Shown one piece after another: positions 1 through 5,053 of a stretch of 5,053 bases of DNA. The translations under genes and the position numbers were made by a program. Source of the stretch: Chloroflexota bacterium (lineage in GTDB: Bacteria; Chloroflexota; Dehalococcoidia; Lucifugimonadales; JADFKI01); contig JADFKI010000263.1 in NCBI GenBank assembly GCA_022565015.1, forward strand, positions 1-5,053, in the 5' to 3' direction. Position 1 is the first letter of the stretch, and each line of letters opens with the position of its first letter. Under the pieces are notes generated by a model. That model saw only the letters and a program-made list of their open reading frames with translations. It ran no database searches and was not told the origin of the DNA.

Positions 1-1786
1 CGTCCAGGTCATCGCTTTCGAGGCGCCAGGCGGTATTGTCCGCCAGCCGCACCACGACAGTCTCCGTGGATACCTCTTCGCCGAGGTCTACCTCTATGGA
101 TGCGACTGAGCCGGCGAAGGGGGCCTTGATCGCCATGTCATCCAGTGCTAGTTTGGCCAATACAAGATCGGACTCGGCCGTGGCGACCAGCGCCTCTGCT
201 TCCGCAAGCTCGGCCTTTTCGCGTGCGACGTCGGCCGGGTCCCTGTCCTTCTGTAGCCTCTGCACTATTAGGCCCGCTCTCTCCAGCTCTCCCCCGGCCA
301 GGGCCACCTTCAGAGGGTCCGGCCAATCGAGGAGATCGTCGAGCGTCGCCTGTGCGGCCTCGAGGGCCGCCTCCCTTGCCGCAACTTCGATCGGATCGGG
401 GAACTGCACCAGGTCGTCCAGCTCCGCCTGCGCCGCCGACAGCTCGGCCTGGGCGATGGAAACGTCCAGAGCCGTGCGCTCGCTGGTCAGCCGCTCCAGG
501 TCATCTTCTGCGTCCTGAAGCGCCTGCTCGGCCTTGACGATCGCGTTCTGGGCAGCCGCAACCCTTGCCGGGCCTTCTACGGCCTCGGTATTGAGAATAT
601 CCCTCGCATCCTGGAAGAGGTCCCAGGTATCTTCGATATCCCTCTTTATGCAGGTGCGGCTTGACGCCTGACTGAGCTTATCGTCGCAGACCGCGTCGAA
701 CGACCCCGCGTTTGGATGCAGGAATAGCCAGGCGTACACTGTGAGCTCGCTCCATCTTGTGGACGGATCGTCGGGCGCGATGCGGTTGGTATATGTAAGA
801 TTCTGCCTGTCGAATACGAACTCCAGGTCCAGGCCCCAATCGGCAAAAAGGGAGTCTGGGTCCAGGCGCCACTCTTCAACGGTAAGCTCGACGCCCAGCC
901 ACCCCTTGTAGGTGTCCTGAAGGGCTTCTTCGGCGTCATCGAAGGCTTCCTGAGCTACCCTCAAGTTCAGGTCTCGCTCCAGACGGGCGGCGTCAAGGTC
1001 TGTCTTTGAGTTGATCAGGTCTCTCTGTCGCGAGGCCAGGGCATCAGAGGCGTCTCGCAGGATCTCCCCGACGTCCTGGGCTTCTTCCAGGGCTTCCTTA
1101 GCTTCGAGGACCGCGACTCTACTTGCGCTCAAGGCCATGTCGCGGGCGGCCTTGTTGGCCGTACTTTCGGGCGTCGCGGGGATATCGTCAGTGGCAGCCT
1201 GTCCGAGCGCCGCAAGCAACGCCTCTTGCGCCTTTTTGACGCTGCTCTCAGCGTCGGCCATCAACATTGCTCTGGCGGCTTCCAGTGCTGCGCCTTTCGG
1301 CGTAACGACCGCGCCAATGCTCAGGTTCTCACCTGATACGTGCTTGAGCTGTTCCTGGGCGTCCCTAAGAGCGATCTTCGCCGACGCAAGCTGAACGGCG
1401 CGATTCTCCGCGTCATCGGAACGGGCCTTGTCATGGACCGCCATGAGCCCGGCCAGCGCCGCCTTGGTGGCCGCCAGCCGCGTCTTGGCCCTGGTGACGG
1501 TTGCGATCTCGTTATCTCTCTCTAGCCAGACGATTACGTGTCCCTTCTGCACCAGATCGTTCTCGGCCGCGAGGATCTCAGCCACTATCCCGTCTCTCTG
1601 AGAGCTTAGCTCGGCGTTCTGAAGGGGTAGCACAACGGCGTCGGCCTCCACCGAAATCTTTGTGGCCGCGGATAGGGTCGATTGTTCCTCGTCGATCTCA
1701 CCGTTGCCCCCTCTTCCAAGCAACAGAAAGAGGATAGCTGCGGCGACGACAACCGACCCGGTGATTCCTGCGATTATCTTCTTCAA
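1..1786 (-). CDS. HlyD/MacA-like membrane-fusion adaptor, 3' end outside window
   Basis: The visible 595 residues form the adaptor that links the permease to the extracytoplasmic space. Residues 5-24 are a hydrophobic N-terminal anchor with no lipobox cysteine. Residues about 45-95 form the first lipoyl half (RDGIVAEILAAENDLVQKG at 64-82). Residues 96-295 are Ala/Glu/Leu-rich and mostly helical, with a break near 150-165. Residues 296-385 are a non-coiled insert with Trp, Asp and two Cys. Residues 386-550 are the returning helical arm, including a 26-residue repeat. The second lipoyl half follows (IKAPFAGSVASIEVDLGEEV at 553-572), then LADNTAW, the usual entry to the beta-barrel. The reading frame is open at base 1; the rest of the barrel and the membrane-proximal domain are missing. 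MacA is about 370 residues in all, so this hairpin is unusually long. A canonical RxxxLxxxxxxS TolC-docking motif is absent from the visible part. Family confidence is high; the partner outside the cell membrane is unknown. Confidence 0.92.
   Translation of the reverse strand, partial: MKKIIAGITGSVVVAAAILFLLLGRGGNGEIDEEQSTLSAATKISVEADAVVLPLQNAELSSQRDGIVAEILAAENDLVQKGHVIVWLERDNEIATVTRAKTRLAATKAALAGLMAVHDKARSDDAENRAVQLASAKIALRDAQEQLKHVSGENLSIGAVVTPKGAALEAARAMLMADAESSVKKAQEALLAALGQAATDDIPATPESTANKAARDMALSASRVAVLEAKEALEEAQDVGEILRDASDALASRQRDLINSKTDLDAARLERDLNLRVAQEAFDDAEEALQDTYKGWLGVELTVEEWRLDPDSLFADWGLDLEFVFDRQNLTYTNRIAPDDPSTRWSELTVYAWLFLHPNAGSFDAVCDDKLSQASSRTCIKRDIEDTWDLFQDARDILNTEAVEGPARVAAAQNAIVKAEQALQDAEDDLERLTSERTALDVSIAQAELSAAQAELDDLVQFPDPIEVAAREAALEAAQATLDDLLDWPDPLKVALAGGELERAGLIVQRLQKDRDPADVAREKAELAEAEALVATAESDLVLAKLALDDMAIKAPFAGSVASIEVDLGEEVSTETVVVRLADNTAWRLESDDLD
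188..499 (-). repeat. Four tandem 26-residue helical repeats in the adaptor
   Basis: Residues 430-455, 456-481, 482-507 and 508-533 align without gaps. Position 1 is L,L,L,V; position 4 is Leu in all; position 13 is Val in all; position 20 is Leu in all; position 23 is Ala in all. Positions 9-10 are DP in the last three units (FPDP, WPDP, DRDP), where a helix break is expected. A weaker fifth unit may precede them (404-429: Ile416, Leu423 and Ala426 fit). The DNA copies have diverged, so this is a protein-level repeat. It probably builds the returning arm of the hairpin as short helices joined at PDP turns. Confidence 0.75.
632..901 (-). other. Non-coiled insert at the presumed hairpin tip of the adaptor
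   Basis: Residues 296-385 break the Ala/Glu/Leu pattern that surrounds them. The segment starts WLGVELTVEEW, is rich in Trp, Phe, Tyr and Asp, and carries Cys367 and Cys379. It lies between the two long helical arms, where the hairpin must turn, so it is probably a small tip domain. I recall similar WLG-type inserts in Chloroflexota HlyD-family proteins, but I cannot verify this here. Domain boundaries are approximate. Confidence 0.6.
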
Positions 1787-1852
1787 TGTTCCTCTCCTTT
1801 AACATTCAATACGACGGGTGTCGACTACGGCTGGGCTCTTACGCTGCCCGGG
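1787..1852. other. 66-base gap between permease and adaptor genes
   Basis: This is the only non-coding stretch of note. I see no convincing terminator: the one inverted repeat (CGAC at 1812-1815 with GTCG at 1820-1823) is only 4 bp and has no T-run after it on the minus strand. The part nearest the adaptor gene is richer in A and T and holds its Shine-Dalgarno. No clear promoter boxes are seen, so read-through from the permease is the simplest reading. Confidence 0.6.
1794..1799 (-). promoter_or_regulatory. Shine-Dalgarno that fixes a TTG start for the adaptor gene
   Basis: On the minus strand AAGGAG lies 7 bases before TTG at 1786-1784. An in-frame TAA occurs five codons before the TTG, so the gene cannot begin further upstream. 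TTG followed by KKIIAG and a hydrophobic helix is the natural N-terminus. The next in-frame ATG is residue 115, inside the coiled coil and past the first lipoyl half. Confidence 0.85.
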
Positions 1853-4276
1853 CTACTCGTAGGAAAGTACTTCTCGAACGCTTATTCGCGAAGCCCGCCA
1901 CGCGGGCAGGCCGCTGGAAATTATGGAAAGTATGAGGACAACTCCTAGCCAGATGACGGCCCCGAGCGGCGAATACGTGTAGCCGAATTGGAAGTCCATG
2001 GTATCGGCGATCTGCTTGCTGAACAGGATGCCCAGGGGAATGCTTAGTGGCAGTGCGATGAGCCAGCTAATGAACCCGATCATCAATCCCTCGCCGATGA
2101 ATATGCCGCTGACGGCACGCCCGGATGCGCCGATCGCCCGCATCACGCCGACCTCTCTCTGCCGTTCGAGGGCGCTTATCGACAGCGCGCCCGACAGACC
2201 GACACTTCCGACAACTGCGATCAGCACGGATATGACAAGCAGAAGATAGATAATGATGTCCAGGCCGCCCGAGTTCTGCTCGGTGAACCTTTTCGAGGTA
2301 AGGGAGAATCCTACGTCCTTACCCTGTTCGTTCAGCCATTCCCTAAGCTCACGGGAGAACATGACGAGATGGGCCTCTTCCTGATTTTCGGCGCCGACGA
2401 ATAGTGTGCTGCCCCGCCCGACGCTGCCCTTTTCCCTGAGAAGTACGTCGAGCCAAACAACCGAAGCCGTCTGGTCATCGTTACCGTCCAACAGCAGGCC
2501 GACAACAGACCATTCTTTGTCTTCGCCGTTTATCTCTATGACAACGTTTTCGCCCACGCTGACGCCAAGCTCGTCGGCGAGGTGCTCGTTAAGGACCACG
2601 GCCCTTTCGTCCTCCGGGAGCAGATACCTTCCCGCGGTCACAACCTGGCCGTAGGCATCTCCCTCCCTTGATACGCCGATCAGTGTTAGCGATTCCTCGT
2701 CTAATTCATCTTCGTCGTCTATCCTTCGAACGGCAGCATCGCTGAACTCCAGCATCTCGGCGTAGGTAATACCCGGCAGGCTACCCACAAGAGTCTCTAT
2801 GGAATCGACGCGCTGGGGCTGCTCGAAGCCGATCAGGATGTCGAACCGGTAGGTCTCCTGGAAATCGTCAAAAAATCCGATCATCGAGGCCTGAACGGTC
2901 ATGACCATCATGAATATCGCGCCTGAGAAGACCAGTGCGATGAGGGTCATGGCGAGGCGTCCCTTGTTGCGAAAAACGTTGCTAATCGTCATCACAACCA
3001 GGGGCGGAAGCCTCTCGAGGTTCGAAAGCACTCGGTCGATCAGGCCCGTGTTTATGGCAAGGCCGTAGCCGCTGATGGCATCGCGGACCGTCGTCCGAGC
3101 CGCCGCCGTCACCGGCCAGAGTGCGGCGATCATGGGCGAAAGCAGCCCAAGCGAGAGCTGCACCAGGACAGCCGTCAATGGAAACTTAAAGTCGACGGCC
3201 TCCATGTTGAAGAGACCCAGCATTATGGCGGTCAGCTGGTACGCGCCGAGCACTCCCAGAGGTATGGCGATAGCCAGCGCGATCACGACATACACCGCTA
3301 TGTTGCTCAGATATATTCGAAATATCTCCAGCGAAGACGCGCCTATAGCCTTCATTACTCCGATCTGCGGCACCTGCTCGGTCACGATGGCCGTGATGGT
3401 GTTCACGACGAGGAACAGGCTCAGGCCTAGGGTCACAAAAGACATGACGACCAGTAGTATGAAGATACCGTTCACGAGGTCCTGTAAGAAGTGCACCTCT
3501 GGATCGTATGTGTCCGGCGTGCCGTGTCTGATGTTCAGGACGTCGAGGCGGTCCGTGATGTCGAGCGCCCGCGCCTTGGCGGTATCCTCGTCGTAGACCG
3601 GCAGGTTTGCCACTATTTGGCTGAAGCCGGCGGGTCCGCCAAGCTTCGCTATGTCGCGGCGTGTTACGTAAAAGGCGGCATCGCCCCCGAACTCGATGGG
3701 ATGGGCCCAGACGTCATATACCTGTCCAACAACCCGAAAGGCTCTGGGCCGATCATCCACCTCAAAATACACGGTCGAATCCAGGGGGACGTTGAACTTC
3801 TTGGTGGTGCCGCGCTCCACGCCGACCCCGCCGCTTACCGGCCAGCTCCCCGACTCCAGCCTCAGCTTGTCATATATCTGGTTCTCGTAGTCATCGCGGG
3901 CGAACAGGACGACCGGCTCCCAGGCGTCATCAAGACCCATCTTCCAGCGAAGGCGGAGAGCGGCCTTCCCCTCTGCTCCTTCGATGCCGGGCATGTTGCC
4001 TATGGCCCTGATAGTGTCATTGCTTACGCCCGATCCTACTGGCCCTCCCTCGAGGGCTCCGAGGCCTCCGCCAATATTGATGTGGCTGGGATTTGCGGCC
4101 CGCCAGTTTGCGCCCATGCGGTCCTCCATGATGTCGAGCAGACCCATCGTCAGCCCTATGGCGAATATGCCCACGCCGATGCTGAGGACGACCTGCACGG
4201 TACGGCCTTTACGGGCGGAGACATCCCGCCATACCTTTTTCCAGATGACGCTAATATTTAGCTGGTTGGTGATCAT
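1853..4276 (-). CDS. ABC transporter permease with two FtsX cores
   Basis: This 807-residue membrane protein is the permease partner of the adjacent ATPase. Hydrophobicity suggests eight membrane segments as two repeats of TM, large extracytoplasmic domain, then three TMs. The first repeat has TM1 about 27-50, an outer domain 51-268, and TMs near 269-296, 321-350 and 366-390. The second has a TM near 438-462, an outer domain 463-670, and TMs near 671-700, 722-752 and 770-790. Each core has the cytosolic coupling motif (QIGVMKAIGAS at 304-314, EVGVMRAIGAS at 708-718). Each ends with a matching basic tail starting at Pro388 or Pro791, with Arg394/Arg797, Val397/Val800, Arg398/Arg801 and Ser402/Ser805 aligned. 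The length is close to YbbP (about 800 residues), but I count eight rather than ten TMs. The layout therefore looks like two four-TM MacB/LolC-type halves fused. The first outer domain has a Gly-rich stretch (68-83) and the second an acidic one (519-529). There are no cysteines. The substrate is unknown. Confidence 0.94.
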   Translation of the reverse strand: MITNQLNISVIWKKVWRDVSARKGRTVQVVLSIGVGIFAIGLTMGLLDIMEDRMGANWRAANPSHINIGGGLGALEGGPVGSGVSNDTIRAIGNMPGIEGAEGKAALRLRWKMGLDDAWEPVVLFARDDYENQIYDKLRLESGSWPVSGGVGVERGTTKKFNVPLDSTVYFEVDDRPRAFRVVGQVYDVWAHPIEFGGDAAFYVTRRDIAKLGGPAGFSQIVANLPVYDEDTAKARALDITDRLDVLNIRHGTPDTYDPEVHFLQDLVNGIFILLVVMSFVTLGLSLFLVVNTITAIVTEQVPQIGVMKAIGASSLEIFRIYLSNIAVYVVIALAIAIPLGVLGAYQLTAIMLGLFNMEAVDFKFPLTAVLVQLSLGLLSPMIAALWPVTAAARTTVRDAISGYGLAINTGLIDRVLSNLERLPPLVVMTISNVFRNKGRLAMTLIALVFSGAIFMMVMTVQASMIGFFDDFQETYRFDILIGFEQPQRVDSIETLVGSLPGITYAEMLEFSDAAVRRIDDEDELDEESLTLIGVSREGDAYGQVVTAGRYLLPEDERAVVLNEHLADELGVSVGENVVIEINGEDKEWSVVGLLLDGNDDQTASVVWLDVLLREKGSVGRGSTLFVGAENQEEAHLVMFSRELREWLNEQGKDVGFSLTSKRFTEQNSGGLDIIIYLLLVISVLIAVVGSVGLSGALSISALERQREVGVMRAIGASGRAVSGIFIGEGLMIGFISWLIALPLSIPLGILFSKQIADTMDFQFGYTYSPLGAVIWLGVVLILSIISSGLPAWRASRISVREVLSYE

Positions 4277-4285
4277 TGCAGTAGG

Positions 4286-4290
4286 TCCTA
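4286..4290 (-). promoter_or_regulatory. Shine-Dalgarno of the permease, overlapping the ATPase stop codon
   Basis: On the minus strand the sequence is TAGGA. The TAG is the ATPase stop codon and AGGA (4286-4289) is a modest Shine-Dalgarno 9 bases before the permease ATG at 4276. Ribosomes ending the ATPase would sit on the permease initiation site, so translational coupling is likely. Coupling is an inference from spacing alone. Confidence 0.65.
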
Positions 4291-5037
4291 TAGGGTGATG
4301 CGCTTTATGTCTTCATCTCTTATGATTTGACCGTCGGCTATCTCTATCATCCTCGGAGTCCTGCGGGCGATAGCCTGGTCGTGGGTCACCATGATCAGGG
4401 TCTTCCCCTCCTCGACCAGCTGGAAGAAGAGCTCCACCATCCGTTCGCTGGAGGCCGAGTCGAGGTTGCCTGTGGGCTCGTCTCCCACTATCAGCGGAGG
4501 GTCGTTTGCCAGGGCCCTCGCGATAGCCGCCCGCTGTTGCTGGCCCCCGCTTACCATGCCGGGAAGCTTGTGAGCGTGCTCAGCCAGGCCGACCGTGTCG
4601 AGGAGGCCCAAAGCTCGTTCCCTGCGCTCCCTCCGCTCGAACTTGTTGGCAAAGTCCATGGGAAGTACGACGTTATCCACGAGGCTCAGCGCGGGAAGCA
4701 GCTGGAAAAACTGGAAGACGAGGCCGAGGTTCTTGCCTCTCCACTGCGCCAGCTGGCCCTCATTCATCTCGTCGATCTTTGTCCCGCCGACCTCGATCTC
4801 GCCCTCGCTGGGCCTGTCAATGCCCGTGAACATGTTTATCAGCGTAGACTTGCCACTGCCCGACGGACCGACTATGGACAAGAACTCGCCCCGCTTTACC
4901 TGGAATGAGATGTTCTTTAGGACCGTCACCTCGCCCTCGCCTACGGTGAAGCGCTTGACAAGGTTCCGAACGTCAATCATCAGCTTATTGGGGGCATCCT
5001 TTGAGTTCGTGGGGGCTTCCTTGGTCAGAGTGGCCAT
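4288..5037 (-). CDS. ABC transporter ATP-binding protein, MacB/LolD/YbbA-like
   Basis: This 249-residue cytosolic ATPase powers the permease encoded just downstream by binding and hydrolysing ATP as a dimer. All nucleotide-binding motifs are present and intact: Walker A GPSGSGKST at residues 57-65, Q-loop Gln109 in VFQFFQLLP, signature SGGQQ at 163-167, Walker B LIVGDE at 182-187 with catalytic Glu187, D-loop around NLDS at 191-194, and switch His219 in VTHD. Phe30 is the probable A-loop aromatic. The FQxxQLLPALS segment and DEPTGNLD are typical of the MacB/LolD/FtsE-like branch, and the length fits a stand-alone subunit of that branch. The ATG at 5037 has a good Shine-Dalgarno 7 bases upstream. 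It adds about 18 polar residues before the conserved domain; Met20 is an alternative start but was not preferred. The stop lies 11 bases before the permease start. The family call is firm; the cargo is unknown. Confidence 0.96.
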   Translation of the reverse strand: MATLTKEAPTNSKDAPNKLMIDVRNLVKRFTVGEGEVTVLKNISFQVKRGEFLSIVGPSGSGKSTLINMFTGIDRPSEGEIEVGGTKIDEMNEGQLAQWRGKNLGLVFQFFQLLPALSLVDNVVLPMDFANKFERRERRERALGLLDTVGLAEHAHKLPGMVSGGQQQRAAIARALANDPPLIVGDEPTGNLDSASSERMVELFFQLVEEGKTLIMVTHDQAIARRTPRMIEIADGQIIRDEDIKRITL

Positions 5038-5043
5038 GTCTCG

Positions 5044-5049
5044 TTCCTT
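5044..5049 (-). promoter_or_regulatory. Shine-Dalgarno of the ATPase gene
   Basis: On the minus strand AAGGAA lies 7 bases before the ATG at 5037. It supports that start over the internal Met20. No promoter can be judged because the window ends 4 bases further upstream. Confidence 0.75.
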
Positions 5050-5053
5050 CGCG

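Noticed and set aside
36..518. A 160-codon Ser/Ala-rich open frame on the plus strand
   Set aside because: It is antisense to the Ala/Glu/Leu-rich helical arm of the adaptor; the low-complexity Ser/Ala composition is what the complement of that codon use gives.
1787..1852. Possible internal promoter in front of the adaptor gene
   Set aside because: Some A/T-rich sequence precedes the Shine-Dalgarno, but I cannot point to a convincing -35/-10 pair.
1893..1907. Perfect 6-bp hairpin (GCCCGC, loop CAC, GCGGGC) near the permease 3' end, a possible terminator
   Set aside because: It lies within the codons for the conserved PAWRA segment of the permease, about 40 bases before the stop, with no T-run after it on the minus strand.
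3491..4261. A 256-codon open frame on the plus strand
   Set aside because: It is fully antisense to the permease gene, and its translation shows no recognisable domain. It is a shadow of GC-rich coding sequence.
4327..4908. A 193-codon open frame on the plus strand
   Set aside because: It is antisense to the ATPase, which carries every expected motif in the other strand.
1..5053. CRISPR arrays, tRNA or rRNA genes, insertion sequences or attachment sites
   Set aside because: The window is almost wholly filled by three coding regions. I saw no direct DNA repeats, terminal inverted repeats or RNA-gene folds.

Overview
The window holds one minus-strand operon encoding an ABC transporter of the MacB/LolCDE/FtsX (type VII, mechanotransmission) class. 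It reads right to left: ATP-binding protein (5037-4288), an 807-residue double-FtsX permease (4276-1853), and a HlyD/MacA-like membrane-fusion adaptor (1786 to beyond base 1). The adaptor is open at the window edge and lacks its C-terminus. Only 16 bases upstream of the first gene are visible, so the promoter lies outside. Every stretch over 300 bases is covered by these genes. Open frames on the plus strand are antisense shadows.

The genes fit together as a single machine. The ATPase should dimerise on the cytosolic face. The permease has two complete FtsX cores in one chain, so one molecule may do the work of a MacB homodimer or a LolC/LolE pair. The adaptor is held in the membrane by an N-terminal helix and would extend outward from the permease. 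The 11-base gap with a Shine-Dalgarno inside the ATPase stop codon suggests coupled translation of the first two genes. The adaptor has its own strong Shine-Dalgarno and a TTG start after a 66-base gap. The cargo cannot be read from the sequence.

Organism: a bacterium with moderately GC-rich DNA (by eye). The very long adaptor hairpin, with a WLG-containing insert and PDP-punctuated helical repeats, resembles what I recall of adaptors from Chloroflexota (Dehalococcoidia/SAR202-like and related lineages). This assignment is from memory and is tentative. If it is right, the host may have no outer membrane, and the adaptor is unlikely to dock a TolC channel. Consistently, I find no RxxxLxxxxxxS TolC-docking motif in the visible part.

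The transporter class itself is well known. The unusual part is the adaptor: about 460 residues between the two lipoyl half-motifs, a four-copy 26-residue helical repeat, and a non-coiled central insert. That insert carries the only two cysteines among the 1651 residues visible across the three proteins.
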